Shown here piece after piece: positions 34,227 to 47,590 of a stretch of 64,000 bases of DNA. Source of the DNA: Betaproteobacteria bacterium UKL13-2. GTDB lineage: Bacteria; Pseudomonadota; Gammaproteobacteria; Burkholderiales; Usitatibacteraceae. The notes below the pieces were generated by a model. That model made no database searches. It worked only from the letters and a program-made list of their open reading frames with translations, and had not been told where the DNA came from. The first letter of the stretch is position 1. The number at the start of each line of letters is the position of its first letter. A program made the position numbers and the translations under genes. The stretch is from assembly GCA_001602455.1 (NCBI GenBank), contig CP012157.1:801733-865732 (forward strand), read 5' to 3'.

Positions 34227-34811
34227 ATGCGCCGACCTTCAAAACTCAGCATTCGTGGCGCCAGTCAGGTCCGCATCGGCGGCGGGGATTGGCGAAGTCG
34301 TCTATTAGCGTTTCCCAACATTGACGGGCTGCGCCCTACCGGAGACCGGATCAAGCAGACGTTATTCAATTGGCTGGGGCAAAACTTGTCAGGCAAAAAT
34401 TGCCTTGATGCCTACGCGGGCAGTGGGGCGCTCGGTTTCGAGGCGGCGTCTCGCGGCGCGGCGCGGGTTGTGTTGTGCGAAATCGATCCAACCGCACTAC
34501 AACTGCTGAAGCAGAATGCAACGGCTCTGCATGCACGCCAATGCGAAATTATTCCGTGCGACGTAAAAGGCTGGCTCGCCACAAGTGATGAGACATTTGA
34601 TGTCGCATTCTGCGATCCGCCGTTCTCTGGAGCAGACCACGCCAAGTTTCTTCGGGCAGTTTTGCCGCACCTAGCGCCCGATGGTTTGGTTTATGTCGAG
34701 TCAAATACCCCGATAGACGCACTGTTGGGGACAGACTCACCCTATGCGATTGCCAAGCAACGCAAAGCCGGCGCGGTATATTTTGGGTTGCTTCGTCTAA
34801 ACACCCCCCGC

Positions 34812-34814
<3 letters not shown>
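34227..34814 (+). CDS. rsmD: 16S rRNA (guanine966-N2)-methyltransferase RsmD
   Basis: 195 aa from the ATG at 34227 (MRRPSKLSIRGASQVRIGGG). Upstream codons lack homology. SAM site DAYAGSGALGFEAASRGAA (about residues 53-71) and catalytic FCDPPFSG with DPPF. It methylates G966 of 16S rRNA on 30S particles. Divergent from ftsY, the common proteobacterial arrangement. The stop codon TAA falls at the edge of a MITE-like repeat. Confidence 0.95.
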
Positions 34815-37659
<2,845 letters not shown>

Positions 37660-37719
37660 GGAGTGATTGATTTGGCGAGCAAGTGGTGGTGGCCAAGAAT
37701 CGGGCGCGGCAATACCTGA

Positions 37720-38547
37720 TTATGTCTGACAACGCGGACAGTAGTAGGTGCTGCGCTGCCCCTGACGAATACTCCTGATTGGGGTGCCGCACACGCGGCA
37801 TGGCTGAGACTGGCGACCGTAAACAAGTGCGTCGAGCTGGAAGTATCCGGAATTCCCATCGGCCTGAACGTAATTGCGAAGTGATGAACCGCCAGCCGCA
37901 ATGGCTTTTGCGAGCGTATCTTTGATGGCTAAGACGAGTGATGTGTATCGTTCACGCGAGACTCGACCGGCGGCCGTGGTTGGGCGAATCTTCGCCGTAA
38001 ACAGCGATTCTGACGCGTAGATGTTTCCCACTCCGACCACCGTCGACGAAGCCATGATGAATTCCTTCACACTGGCTGTTCTGCCTCTTGAAACCTCAAA
38101 TAAATACTGGGCATCGAATGCATCGCTGAGCGGTTCCGGGCCGAGAGAATCGAGTAGGGAGTGGGTGGGCATTTCTCCAAGTATCCATAGTACGCATCCA
38201 AATCGGCGCGGATCGTGGTAACGGATTACTGATTCATCGTCGAGCACAATGTCGAGATGGTCATGCTTTTGCACGGACGTTGCGGTATCGACCACGGCGA
38301 TTGATCCCGACATGCCGAGGTGCCACAGGATGAAGCCGCCGTTGGCGCGGGATTCCACATCAATCAGAAGGTACTTTCCGCGACGTATAACATCGCAAAT
38401 GACCCGGCCTGAGACAAGACTCTGCAAGTTTGCGGGGATGGGCCAACGCAGACGCCGATCGCGTATCTCGACGCCACGTATACGCTTGCCAAGTATGCGT
38501 GGCAGGAGGCCTGCGCGTGTCGTTTCTACTTCTGGTAACTCTGGCAT
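37720..38547 (-). CDS. mutM: Formamidopyrimidine-DNA glycosylase MutM (Fpg)
   Basis: 275 aa from MPELPEVETTRAGL, the obligatory start because Pro2 is the catalytic nucleophile and Glu3 its helper. In-frame codons upstream are not part of the gene. WHLGMSGS, YHDPRRFGCVLW and the C-terminal zinc finger CRVCG...YYCPRC are present. It removes 8-oxoguanine and formamidopyrimidines and nicks the abasic site. Divergent from the TPR gene. Confidence 0.96.
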   Translation of the reverse strand: MPELPEVETTRAGLLPRILGKRIRGVEIRDRRLRWPIPANLQSLVSGRVICDVIRRGKYLLIDVESRANGGFILWHLGMSGSIAVVDTATSVQKHDHLDIVLDDESVIRYHDPRRFGCVLWILGEMPTHSLLDSLGPEPLSDAFDAQYLFEVSRGRTASVKEFIMASSTVVGVGNIYASESLFTAKIRPTTAAGRVSRERYTSLVLAIKDTLAKAIAAGGSSLRNYVQADGNSGYFQLDALVYGRQSQPCRVCGTPIRSIRQGQRSTYYCPRCQT

Positions 38548-38639
38548 ATGCTGGGGGTAAAGAGCAGGCGAAAAGGTTGAGCCAAATTGGCAGACGGAAT
38601 TGTGACACGGGCGCGCCAGCACGAGAGCCTAGACCCAAA

Positions 38640-38736
38640 TTGGTTTGCCAGTTGCCAATCCCCAGTTGCCAATCGCCAATCGCCAAAAGGCACGCCGCGA
38701 CGAAGCCGCGGGCGAGCTGTGAGATATTCAGGTTAG
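38640..38736 (+). repeat. MITE-family half element with short tandem repeats
   Basis: The right end, GATATTCAGGTTAG, and the preceding GCCGCGGGCGA block match the right part of the 51404 element. Inside is a small tandem array of GTTGCCAATC-like units (38648-38690). Confidence 0.55.
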
Positions 38737-38807
38737 TTGTGACGCACACCGCTGAATTCGCTATGATGGGCGACTTCAGCTATCCATTAAAACCGCCGGT
38801 CTTCGTG

Positions 38808-40619
38808 ATGACTCAGTTTAACTTTGCTCCGCCGTTGCTTCGCCTCGTGATCGTATTCATGGCGATTGCCGTGCCCGCCGCAGCGAAGGCAAATCACCTC
38901 GACATCGACCGCGCGATGGTGACCGCGCAGGCGCAACTTCAACCTCAACCGCGTAAGCCAATAAGGGTCGCGGCAGGCCCAGCCAACGCGACAACCCAAG
39001 CACAGCATGGGCATGAGTCGATTTCCACCGAACAATTGCTGTACCAATACCTGCTTGCCGAGATTGCCGGTCAGCGCGGCGGCAGCGTCGTGGCCGCTCG
39101 CGGGATGCTTGATCTTGCCCAAAAAACTCGTGATCTGCGGATTGCGCGTCGCGCCGCTGAAATCGCATTTCAGTCGCGCCAGATGACTGAAGCACGCGAT
39201 TCGCTACTTTTGTGGATCGAACTAGAGCCGGATTCCGTGATGGGTCGCCAAGCGCTAGGTGCGCTTGTTGGGGTGCAGGGGCCAATCGAGGCCGTGGTCG
39301 AAACGCTCAGGCAATGGTTGAAGGAGAAAACAGTTGCCCCCCCACTTTTTTTGCAGGTGCCCTATTTATTGAGTCGGTACGCTGACCGTGAACGTTCCGC
39401 CAACATTGTTGTTGAGCTTGCGCTTCCCTACTCATCACTGCCTGAGGCGCAGTACGCCGTGGCGATGACAGCCTTTGCCGTTGGCCGGATGGATACGGCT
39501 CGGATTGCTATTGATGCGGCGCTGACATTGAAGCCCGACTTCGGTCGAGCGGCCATGGCCAAGACGCAGATGATACTGGCGGGCGGGGGCGCGACTGCCC
39601 CCGAACAAGCGCGCCAATTCATCGAACAGTTCTTGAAAAAATTTGATGACGACACCGAAGTTCGCATCGCTTATGCGAGGTTGCTGGTTGGTGCCAAGTC
39701 ACTTTTGTCTGCGCGTGAGGAGTTTCGTCGAGCCATCATCGCTCGTCCGAATGATGGCGAGTTGGTTTACGCGGTTGCGTTCATTTCCTTGCAGATCGAA
39801 GACTGGGATAGTGCCATCGTCGGCTTCACAAAAACGCTTACGATGTATCCACGCGACAAAAACCCAATCTATTTCAATCTCGGCGTGGCCTTTGAAGGTA
39901 AGAAAGACCCAGACGTGGCCGTGGCGTGGTACGGTCGCATTACGGAGGGAGAGTACTTCGTTAACGCGCAGTTGAAGGTCGCAAAACATTTGGCTAAGCG
40001 CGACGGGCTCGCCGCTGGCAGAAAATCGCTACTTAATGCGCGGTCTGGTGAGTATGAATCCGCCGAGACAAAAACCCAACTCTTTCTCGCAGAAGCACAG
40101 TTGCTGCGTGATAGCGGCAGTGTCAAGGAAGCCTATGACGTACTGAGTGACGCGCTGGCAAAACAACCGGAATCGGTTGCACTACGTTATGACCGGGCGA
40201 TGCTTGCCGATCGGCTGAATATGCTCGAGGAGCTGGAGCGTGACCTGCGCACCGTGATGTCAATCAAGCCGGATCATGCACATGCGTATAACGCGCTCGG
40301 CTACACGTTTGCAGAGCGTGGCATCCGTCTGAACGAAGCGCTGGCGCTGATCAATAAAGCAGTGTCGCTGGCGCCTGATGATGCGTTCATTCTCGACAGC
40401 CTCGGTTGGGTACAGTTTCGCCTCAACCAAACTGATGCGGCCCTCGCAACACTGACCCGCGCCTATGCCATGCGTGCTGACCCTGAAATCGCGGCGCATT
40501 TAGGTGAAGTGCTGTGGACAAAAGGGAGTCGACAAGAGGCAATGCAGATTTGGCAGCGCGCGTTAATCGAGAGTCCAGATAACGCCGCGCTGCAGGCTGT
40601 TTTACAACGATTCAAGTGA
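38808..40619 (+). CDS. Tetratricopeptide-repeat protein, exported
   Basis: 603 aa from MTQFNFAPPLLRLVIVFMAI, which gives a normal signal peptide ending near PAAAKA. An upstream in-frame ATG at 38763 would give an unusually long n-region. The rest is helical TPR. The repeats are clear near VALRYDRAMLADRLNMLEEL, HAYNALGYTFAERGIRLNEA and DAFILDSLGWVQFRLNQTDA. A periplasmic or outer-membrane TPR protein upstream of lolB and ispE is typical of betaproteobacteria. GTGA overlap with lolB suggests a functional link to lipoprotein or envelope traffic (inference). Confidence 0.87.
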   Translation: MTQFNFAPPLLRLVIVFMAIAVPAAAKANHLDIDRAMVTAQAQLQPQPRKPIRVAAGPANATTQAQHGHESISTEQLLYQYLLAEIAGQRGGSVVAARGMLDLAQKTRDLRIARRAAEIAFQSRQMTEARDSLLLWIELEPDSVMGRQALGALVGVQGPIEAVVETLRQWLKEKTVAPPLFLQVPYLLSRYADRERSANIVVELALPYSSLPEAQYAVAMTAFAVGRMDTARIAIDAALTLKPDFGRAAMAKTQMILAGGGATAPEQARQFIEQFLKKFDDDTEVRIAYARLLVGAKSLLSAREEFRRAIIARPNDGELVYAVAFISLQIEDWDSAIVGFTKTLTMYPRDKNPIYFNLGVAFEGKKDPDVAVAWYGRITEGEYFVNAQLKVAKHLAKRDGLAAGRKSLLNARSGEYESAETKTQLFLAEAQLLRDSGSVKEAYDVLSDALAKQPESVALRYDRAMLADRLNMLEELERDLRTVMSIKPDHAHAYNALGYTFAERGIRLNEALALINKAVSLAPDDAFILDSLGWVQFRLNQTDAALATLTRAYAMRADPEIAAHLGEVLWTKGSRQEAMQIWQRALIESPDNAALQAVLQRFK

Positions 40620-41260
40620 CGGCTCCAGTGGCGGTTCCGAGGGCGCAGTGGCGGCGTAACGTGCGTCGAATGCTCATTATCTCCTCTTGTGTTTTGTTGG
40701 TCGCGTGCGCTAGTGTCGAGCCTCCGCCCGCGTCCTCGGCACACGATAGTGTCGCCACTGATCCGGTGTACATAGATCGATTTACACTGACCGGTCGGTT
40801 GAGTGTTCGTACCGGAGACCGCCTTGATACGGTCCACATTAAATGGTCACGCGTTGCGCTTGGAGATACGATGCGGATTTTTTCGCCATTCGGCAATCAA
40901 CTCGCCCTCGTCACTTCGACGGCGGGTGGGGCAAACCTTCAGCGTGGAGACGTGGTCGAGCGCGCCGATACTGTGGAGGCCTTGACGCTCTCGCTACTGG
41001 GCGTCAGTATCGCGCCAAACATGCTTGCACGATGGATACAGGGGCTCGATCTTAGTGTGGTAGACCGACTACCCAGCAGCGGCACCGAGCCAGCCGATCA
41101 CTGGACGATTCAAGCGGAAAATCTACGTCAAATAGACGGCGTTATCGGCGGTCGCGTGGCCGGACGAGTTCTGGCGCGGGCCGGGGAAGTCTCGCTGCGC
41201 TTGGTGATTGATTCCTTTGAGCCGCGTTCAAGCACGTCGCGAGACGTCGCCGAGCAATGA
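40616..41260 (+). CDS. lolB: Outer-membrane lipoprotein LolB
   Basis: 214 aa from GTG at 40616 (GTGA overlap). MLIISSCVLLVACAS is a lipoprotein signal with lipobox LVAC. FTLTGRLSVRTGDR, then IKWSRVALGDTMRIFSPFGN and RWIQGLDL match the LolB fold, weak in sequence as usual for the family. LolB takes lipoproteins from LolA and inserts them in the outer membrane. Its place between the TPR gene and ispE supports the call. Confidence 0.88.
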   Translation: MTAPVAVPRAQWRRNVRRMLIISSCVLLVACASVEPPPASSAHDSVATDPVYIDRFTLTGRLSVRTGDRLDTVHIKWSRVALGDTMRIFSPFGNQLALVTSTAGGANLQRGDVVERADTVEALTLSLLGVSIAPNMLARWIQGLDLSVVDRLPSSGTEPADHWTIQAENLRQIDGVIGGRVAGRVLARAGEVSLRLVIDSFEPRSSTSRDVAEQ

Positions 41261-42102
41261 CCATGATGGCATTCGCTCCGGCCAAATTGAACTTGTTTTT
41301 GCACGTCATTGGGCGGCGGGCGGATGGCTACCATCTCATGCAGTCAGTGTTCACCTTTCTTGACTATGGGGACTCGCTACAAATTATGGTAACGCCGTCG
41401 TCGGTGATCCGTAGAACCAACGATGTGCCGGGTGTCCCAGAAGATGCCGATCTGGTAATTCGGGCGGCGCGCGCCTTGCAGATGGCGTCTGGTGTTTCAA
41501 GAGGTGCCGAGATCGCGGTTCAGAAAAAAATTCCGATGGGGGCAGGTTTAGGCGGTGGCAGTTCAGACGCCGCGACGACGCTTCTTGCACTCAATCGCCT
41601 ATGGCAGCTCGACTGGCCCAATCAGACCTTGCAAAAAATCGGTCTGTCGCTAGGTGCCGATGTTCCGTTTTTCGTCGGCGGTCGAGTGGCGTTTGCAGAG
41701 GGGGTCGGGGAAGTGCTCACGCCGATTGCCGTACCGACTTGGTGGTATGTGGTCGTTACACCAAAAACGCACGTTCCAACTCCATTTGTGTTCCAACACC
41801 CGGATTTGACAAGATCGACGCCGCCATTCAAAATAGTGGACTTTTCGGCGACCGGCTTGGCAAATTACAAAAATGATTTGCAACCTGTTGTATTGAAAGC
41901 GTTTCCGGAAGTCGCGACGGCGCTCGCGATGCTGTCTGAAGTAGCCAAAAAATCGGTATTTGGCGCACGAATGACAGGCTCTGGGGCAAGTGTGTTTGCC
42001 GCCTTCGAGTCCGAACGTGATGCGCGTGAAGCTTACCAGCAGCTTTCGCCGAAAATCACCGGTTTTGTTGCAAGGGGTTTGGACAAACATCCGCACCTCT
42101 AG
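41257..42102 (+). CDS. ispE: 4-diphosphocytidyl-2-C-methyl-D-erythritol kinase IspE
   Basis: 281 aa. APAKLNLFLHVIGRRADGYH is the GHMP N-terminus. KIPMGAGLGGGSSDAATTLL is the ATP-binding loop. GARMTGSGASVFAAF is motif 3. It catalyses the fourth step of the MEP isoprenoid pathway. ATGA overlap with lolB. Confidence 0.96.
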   Translation: MTMMAFAPAKLNLFLHVIGRRADGYHLMQSVFTFLDYGDSLQIMVTPSSVIRRTNDVPGVPEDADLVIRAARALQMASGVSRGAEIAVQKKIPMGAGLGGGSSDAATTLLALNRLWQLDWPNQTLQKIGLSLGADVPFFVGGRVAFAEGVGEVLTPIAVPTWWYVVVTPKTHVPTPFVFQHPDLTRSTPPFKIVDFSATGLANYKNDLQPVVLKAFPEVATALAMLSEVAKKSVFGARMTGSGASVFAAFESERDAREAYQQLSPKITGFVARGLDKHPHL

Positions 42103-42145
42103 CAAGTTGCCAGCATGCCAGCCGTGGTGAGGGGTGACAAAAAAT

Positions 42146-42220
42146 TGGGGAGTCGCCAAGTGGTAAGGCACCGGATTTTGATTCCGGCATTCGTAGGTTC
42201 GATCCCTACCTCCCCAGCCA
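42146..42220 (+). tRNA. tRNA-Gln (anticodon UUG)
   Basis: 75 nt: acceptor TGGGGAG/CTCCCCA, anticodon TTG in loop TTTTGAT, T arm with GGTTCGATCCC and encoded CCA. Conserved position between ispE and prs in betaproteobacteria. Confidence 0.96.
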
Positions 42221-42324
42221 GCAAAAACACAGTGTTGTCCCGTGACTCAATTGTTCGCTCGGCAACAAAGTGTGTGGTTACTAAGTTCCAATCGTGAGAA
42301 CCAAGTACTGCAAGAGGCGAGGGT

Positions 42325-43275
42325 ATGACATTTGATAATTTGAGCGTGTTCGCGGGTAACGCGAATCCGAAGCTTGCGAAAGAAACCGCACGCTTGCTGG
42401 GTACCCAGCTTGGCCGGGCGAAAGTTTCCAAGTTTAGTGACGGCGAAGTCATGGTCGAGATTTTGGAAAATGTACGCGGCAAAGATGCGTACATTTTGCA
42501 ATCGACCTGTGCTCCGACGAATGACCACCTGATGGAAATCATGGTCATGACCGATGCGCTCAAACGCTCAAGTGCCGCCAGAATCACGGCGGTGATTCCG
42601 TACTTTGGGTATGCGCGCCAAGATCGGCGCCCGCGCTCTGCGCGGGTGGCGATTTCGGCAAAGGTGGTTGCCAATATGTTGATTGGCGCAGGCGTAGACC
42701 GTGTGTTGACAATGGACTTGCATGCTGACCAGATTCAGGGGTTTTTTGATATCCCGGTGGACAACATCTACGCAACGCCAATTTTGTTGGGCGATGTTTG
42801 GAAGCATGATTACCCGAATTTGATTGTTGTATCGCCAGATGTAGGCGGCGTGGTGCGTGCAAGAGCAATCGCAAAGCAGTTGGATTCAGAATTGGCGATT
42901 ATCGATAAACGGCGTCCTCGGGCGAACGTATCGATGGTGATGAATATCATCGGTGATGTTGAAGGCCATACCTGCCTCATCATGGATGACATTGTGGATA
43001 CCGCAGGCACCTTGACGGAGGCGGCTAAAGCGCTCAAAGAGCGCGGTGCAGCGAAGGTGGTGGCTTATTGTACCCATCCGGTTTTGTCTGGTCCGGCAAT
43101 TGATCGACTTGAAAATTCCGTGATCGACGAGTTGGTTGTGACCGATACCATTCCATTGAAGCCAGAAGCATTGGCATGTAAGAAAATTCGTCAGATTGGT
43201 ACGGCTGAATTGATCGCCGAAACAATCCGACGAATCTCAGAAGGTGGCTCGGTCAGCTCGCTTTTTAGCGAATGA
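42325..43275 (+). CDS. prs: Ribose-phosphate pyrophosphokinase Prs
   Basis: 316 aa. [30 protein letters not shown] (flexible loop), the metal-site [17 protein letters not shown] and the PRPP site [12 protein letters not shown] are all present. It makes PRPP for nucleotide, His and Trp synthesis. Start ATG with GAGGCGAGGG upstream. Confidence 0.97.
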   Translation: MTFDNLSVFAGNANPKLAKETARLLGTQLGRAKVSKFSDGEVMVEILENVRGKDAYILQSTCAPTNDHLMEIMVMTDALKRSSAARITAVIPYFGYARQDRRPRSARVAISAKVVANMLIGAGVDRVLTMDLHADQIQGFFDIPVDNIYATPILLGDVWKHDYPNLIVVSPDVGGVVRARAIAKQLDSELAIIDKRRPRANVSMVMNIIGDVEGHTCLIMDDIVDTAGTLTEAAKALKERGAAKVVAYCTHPVLSGPAIDRLENSVIDELVVTDTIPLKPEALACKKIRQIGTAELIAETIRRISEGGSVSSLFSE

Positions 43276-43366
43276 GCAAAGAATTTATTTACGACATCTC
43301 AAGTCACCGAGGTGTGTTTGCAACAAACCATTTGGTCGCGAATGGTTTTTAACTTGGAGTAACAAT

Positions 43367-44047
43367 ATGAAAATCGCTTTGAAAGCAACTACGCGTAGCG
43401 TACAGGGCACGGGTGCGAGCCGCCGCCTGCGTCGCGCAGATAAAGTCCCCGGCATCGTTTACGGTGGTGGCAAGGACGCAACCGTGATCGAACTCGATCA
43501 CAACGACATTTTCCACAAGCTTCGCCTCGAAGCCTTCCATGCGTCTGTTCTCGATATGGAGCTCGATGGAAAAGCTGAACAGGTGTTACTGCGTGACGTG
43601 CAAATGCACGCTTGGAAGCAAAATGTGCTGCACGTTGATTTCCAGCGCGTTGATCCGTCGAAGAAGATCCACATGAAGGTGCCTCTGCACTTTGTGAACG
43701 CCGAAATTTCCCCTGGCGTGAAGCTGTCCAGCGGCATCGTTTCACACATCATCAACGAACTCGAGATCGCTTGCTTGCCAAAAGATTTGCCAGAGTTCAT
43801 TGAGGTGGACCTGAAAGATCTCGCGGCGGGTCATTCGATTCATTTGTCCAACCTGAATCTTCCGGCTGGCGTAGAATCCGTCGCACTGAACCGTAAAGAT
43901 GATCAGTCTGTTGCGACGATCATCATCCCGCGTGCCGTTGCGGCCGATGAGGCGGCAGCAGCGACCGTGTCGGCAGCCGATGTACCCGCTGCCAATCAGA
44001 AGGCTAAAGAGGAGGCTCCTAAGAAAGACGACAAGGCAAAAAAATAA
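43367..44047 (+). CDS. rplY: 50S ribosomal protein L25 (Ctc form)
   Basis: 226 aa from the ATG at 43367 (GGAG 8 nt upstream). The L25 domain ([20 protein letters not shown] and PGIVYGG) is followed by the Ctc C-terminal domain and an Ala/Lys-rich tail (KKDDKAKK). Binds 5S rRNA. The long Ctc form is usual in betaproteobacteria. Confidence 0.96.
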   Translation: MKIALKATTRSVQGTGASRRLRRADKVPGIVYGGGKDATVIELDHNDIFHKLRLEAFHASVLDMELDGKAEQVLLRDVQMHAWKQNVLHVDFQRVDPSKKIHMKVPLHFVNAEISPGVKLSSGIVSHIINELEIACLPKDLPEFIEVDLKDLAAGHSIHLSNLNLPAGVESVALNRKDDQSVATIIIPRAVAADEAAAATVSAADVPAANQKAKEEAPKKDDKAKK

Positions 44048-44074
44048 CATCGCCTTAGTCGCGTATCACGCTGA

Positions 44075-44105
44075 AATGCCCGCCGCACTCGGCGGGCATT
44101 TTTTC
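44075..44105 (+). terminator. Rho-independent terminator after rplY
   Basis: AATGCCCGCC / GGCGGGCATT, 6-nt loop, then TTTTCT. Perfect 10-bp stem. Confidence 0.92.
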
Positions 44106-44124
44106 TTGCACGTCACTCGCCGCT

Positions 44125-44766
44125 ATGTCAAATCTCCCCATCAAGCTAGTTGTCGGACTGGGTAACCCCGGTCGAGAGTATGAATCAACGCGTCACAACG
44201 CGGGGTTCTGGTTTGTCGATGCGTTAGCGCGAGAGCTCGGCGCGTCTTTCAACAGGGAAACCAAGTTTCATGGCGAGGTAGCGAAGGCGGGGGGCGTTTG
44301 GTTACTCAAGCCGACGACCTTTATGAACCGTTCGGGACAAGCCGTCGGTGCATTGGCCAAGTTTTTTCAGATCACTCCCGCTGAGATAATGGTGGCACAC
44401 GACGAAATGGATTTACCAGCGGGCGGCGTGAAAATGAAAATCGGTGGCTCTGCGGGTAGCAACGGAATTAAAGATATCGTCAACCATCTTGGGTCCAAAG
44501 AGTTCTGGCGCCTGCGTTTGGGGATTGGACACCCGCGAGAACTTGCTGCGGGTATGCCAAACAAGTTAGGTGGCGTGATGGATCGACCTGAAGTGGTTGA
44601 CTATGTGCTGCATCGGCCAGGTGCCGATGAGCAACGCGCTATCGATGAGGTTATCACGCAGTCCCTCGACTGTTGGACATCAATCGCAAAGGGCGACATG
44701 GAGGCGGCGATGTTGCGGCTCCACACTAAGCCAAAACACGACATCAAAACACCGAAGGCAAAATGA
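44125..44766 (+). CDS. pth: Peptidyl-tRNA hydrolase
   Basis: 213 aa. [20 protein letters not shown] has the catalytic His. [26 protein letters not shown] (catalytic Asp) and [12 protein letters not shown] complete the signature. It recycles peptidyl-tRNA dropped from ribosomes. The usual partner of rplY and ychF. Confidence 0.97.
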   Translation: MSNLPIKLVVGLGNPGREYESTRHNAGFWFVDALARELGASFNRETKFHGEVAKAGGVWLLKPTTFMNRSGQAVGALAKFFQITPAEIMVAHDEMDLPAGGVKMKIGGSAGSNGIKDIVNHLGSKEFWRLRLGIGHPRELAAGMPNKLGGVMDRPEVVDYVLHRPGADEQRAIDEVITQSLDCWTSIAKGDMEAAMLRLHTKPKHDIKTPKAK

Positions 44767-44767
44767 T

Positions 44768-45853
44768 ATGAAATGCGGCATCGTAGGGCTACCTAACGTC
44801 GGAAAATCGACCACCTTTAATGCGCTCACTAAAGCCGGGATCGCCGCAGAAAACTATCCGTTCTGCACCATTGAGCCCAACATCGGAATTGTTGAAGTCC
44901 CTGACCCGCGACTCGATGATCTCGCCAAAATCGTCGTGCCGCAGAAAGTGGTGCCTGCAATCGTTGAATTTGTCGATATTGCAGGCTTGGTCGCGGGTGC
45001 GTCGAAAGGTGAGGGACTGGGCAACCAGTTCTTGGCCAATATTCGTGAAACGGATGCAATCTCACACGTCGTGCGTTGCTTTGACGACCCCAACGTGATT
45101 CATGTAGCCGGAAAGGTTGATCCGCTGTCTGATATTGCAGTCATCGACACTGAATTGGCGCTCGCCGATATGCAGTCGGTAGAAAAGGCGCTTCACAAAG
45201 CGCAGAAAAATTCTCGCGCAGGGGACAAAGAAGCCATTAAGTTAGTGGCGTTGCTCGATCCGATGATGAAGAAGCTCAATGACGCGATTCCAGTCCGTGC
45301 GATGGGGCTTGATGCTGACGAGATGGCGCTGATCAAGCAACTGTCGCTACTCACTGCGAAGCCTGTGCTGTATGTCGCGAACGTGATCGAAGGTGGATTT
45401 GAGAATAATCCGCTGCTTGATCGTGTGAAAGAACATGCCGCGAAAGAAGGTGCCCCCGTCGTTGCAATCTGCGCAAAGATTGAAGCTGAGATCGCCGATC
45501 TGTCGGATGAGGATAAGCAGGTCTTTCTCGAAGATATTGGTATGAAAGAACCGGGGCTCGCACGCATGATTCGCGCGGCCTACACGCTGCTCGGCCTCGA
45601 AACCTATTTCACGGCGGGCGTGAAGGAAGTGCGCGCATGGACGGTCCACCAAGGGTCCACCGCCCCTCAGGCCGCCGGCGTCATTCATACAGATTTTGAG
45701 AAGGGATTTATTCGCGCTGAGGTGATTTCGTTTAACGACTTTGTCACGCTCGGTGGCGAGGCGAAAGCCAAAGAAGCGGGGAAGATGCGACTAGAAGGTA
45801 AGGACTACATGGTCAAGGATGGCGACGTCATGCATTTCCGGTTTAACGTCTAA
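44768..45853 (+). CDS. ychF: Redox-regulated ATPase YchF (OLA1 family)
   Basis: 361 aa from the ATG at 44768, one base after pth. P-loop [16 protein letters not shown]2/G3 [20 protein letters not shown] and the NxxE-type G4 replacement that shifts specificity to ATP (the YVANVIE segment). C-terminal TGS domain with [20 protein letters not shown]. Binds ribosomes and influences oxidative stress responses. Confidence 0.96.
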   Translation: MKCGIVGLPNVGKSTTFNALTKAGIAAENYPFCTIEPNIGIVEVPDPRLDDLAKIVVPQKVVPAIVEFVDIAGLVAGASKGEGLGNQFLANIRETDAISHVVRCFDDPNVIHVAGKVDPLSDIAVIDTELALADMQSVEKALHKAQKNSRAGDKEAIKLVALLDPMMKKLNDAIPVRAMGLDADEMALIKQLSLLTAKPVLYVANVIEGGFENNPLLDRVKEHAAKEGAPVVAICAKIEAEIADLSDEDKQVFLEDIGMKEPGLARMIRAAYTLLGLETYFTAGVKEVRAWTVHQGSTAPQAAGVIHTDFEKGFIRAEVISFNDFVTLGGEAKAKEAGKMRLEGKDYMVKDGDVMHFRFNV

Positions 45854-45907
45854 TCGGGTTTCGTCGGCCCCATCAGAGCCGTCAATCAGAGTCGTCAATC
45901 AGAGTCG

Positions 45908-47590
45908 TTATTGCGACGGCAGCATTACCTGCATGACGACGCCCGAATGGTCAGCACGATTGTCACCGCGAATCGACCCGCCATGAAACTCTGCAATCAG
46001 TTTGGCAATATAAAGTCCTAGGCCTAAGTGATTGCTCGCGTCAGCACCTTGTCTGAATGACACCATGGATGCAAACAGCGATGTCGCGTCCTTCGGCAGT
46101 AGTGGTCCCGCATTCGATACGGTGAGATTGAAGCGATTCGCATGAGCCGAGAGAGTCACTTCAATCGCGGTACCTTCCGCAGCGAAGTCGACCGCGTTTT
46201 GAACGAGCTTGTCGAGCATCTGCGCGACCGCATCTGGAACGCCGTGCATTTGCCAAGGGCCACCGGCTGCGCTGAAATCAATGGGTTGCGCCGGAAACGC
46301 AAGTCGGTACCCGGCCACACATCCCTCAACGAGTTGGCGAAGATCAAATTTTTCTTGGTCCGCACCTTGCAACATCCGCTCGAGTTGAGTCGCCTCTGCC
46401 ATTCGTGAAATCAAAATTGAAAGCCGCGTAACGCCTTCGTCTGCGCGTGCGAGGTACGTCAAGTCCTCATCGGTGAGTTTCGCGGCACGTAAATTGTCTA
46501 GCGATGAGCGAACCACTGCCACGGGCGTACGAAGTTCGTGCGACAAGCGCGCCGCCAGTTGTTCGAGATACTGGTTGTAGCTTGCCTGACGTGACACCAT
46601 GGCGGCGAGCGTACGAGATAGCGACCCAATTTCATCACGTTCGGTGGCAGCTTGAAAGGTGCCGCTGGCGCGCCCCTGTCCATCGACGGCGGCATTGGCC
46701 TGCTTTTGCAGCCGCATAATGCGGCGCGACAAACCGAACGCAAACCAAAGCAGCACACTGAATGCAGCAACAAACACCAAAATACTCACGAGAATGACGG
46801 ACTGTGCCGCTCGGTTGGCCAGGGCACGTTGGCTGCTATCACCTTGCTCAACGATAACTGCCGCAACGATGCTATCACCCTGCCAGACGGGTTCTGCGAC
46901 GCTCAGTATCGCGAGTCGCTGGTCCCGCTGGGTGCGCCACTCGACATTGGGTTGGCCCAAGAGTGCGCGTTCAGACTGTGCTAGCACGGCGTCGCGCGAA
47001 TCAACAACATCATTGGAAACTGAATTCATCTTCGTGGCCAGTAGCCAGCGCATCGCCGCTGACAGTGACTTTGCATACTCGCTTTGCGCTTTATCCGCGT
47101 AGATCGCACCAGCGAGCCCGCGAACGTTTCCCGCAAGATCAACCACCCAGACACGGGCATCGCTTGCTATTCCTTGATTCAGGATGCGCTCAACACTCGC
47201 GTCTGGAACATACTGTGCGCCGAGGCTCGATGCGATGTTGGCATCGCTGGCACCGAATAATGCAAGAATGCGTTCGCGTTCCAGATCTGGCCCAGGCGGT
47301 GGGGGTTCCGCGGTGGCGGTTAGCGGCGATTCCGTGGCATTGTCGATTGGCATCGATAGACGCGCTGTATCAAGCGGTGGATCGCGCCGACGCAGCAATA
47401 ATCCTGGGCGATCAGATAGCGAGGCGGCAACGAGTTTTGCGGTAGCGACCGTCACTTGCTCTTGGCCCAGCCGGAGATAAGTTGCTAACTCGCGTACAAA
47501 AACAAAACCCGATAATGGAATAAGCAGAAGTAGTAACGATGCGCCAATGAACCTGGCGCGAACACCTTGAAAGAAAGAAACGTCGGTCAC
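45908..47590 (-). CDS. Sensor histidine kinase, dedicated-sortase-system type
   Basis: 560 aa from GTG, overlapping the regulator gene by GTGA. TM1 is FIGASLLLLLIPLSGFVFV, a periplasmic sensor region of ~220 residues follows, and TM2 is VILVSILVFVAAFSVLLWF. A HAMP-like linker precedes the H-box RLSHELRTPVAVVRSSLDN, N-box LVQNAVDFAAEG and G-box GLGLYIAKLIAEFHGGS. Overall layout and the linked regulator match the 'proteobacterial dedicated sortase system' kinase. It probably senses an envelope signal controlling the VIT target protein next door. Confidence 0.85.
   Translation of the reverse strand: MTDVSFFQGVRARFIGASLLLLLIPLSGFVFVRELATYLRLGQEQVTVATAKLVAASLSDRPGLLLRRRDPPLDTARLSMPIDNATESPLTATAEPPPPGPDLERERILALFGASDANIASSLGAQYVPDASVERILNQGIASDARVWVVDLAGNVRGLAGAIYADKAQSEYAKSLSAAMRWLLATKMNSVSNDVVDSRDAVLAQSERALLGQPNVEWRTQRDQRLAILSVAEPVWQGDSIVAAVIVEQGDSSQRALANRAAQSVILVSILVFVAAFSVLLWFAFGLSRRIMRLQKQANAAVDGQGRASGTFQAATERDEIGSLSRTLAAMVSRQASYNQYLEQLAARLSHELRTPVAVVRSSLDNLRAAKLTDEDLTYLARADEGVTRLSILISRMAEATQLERMLQGADQEKFDLRQLVEGCVAGYRLAFPAQPIDFSAAGGPWQMHGVPDAVAQMLDKLVQNAVDFAAEGTAIEVTLSAHANRFNLTVSNAGPLLPKDATSLFASMVSFRQGADASNHLGLGLYIAKLIAEFHGGSIRGDNRADHSGVVMQVMLPSQ

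Noticed and set aside
38647-38690. CRISPR-like array (short tandem units of GTTGCCAATC)
   Set aside because: Units are about 10-18 bp without spacers and lie within a MITE-family member. No CRISPR array seen anywhere in the window.
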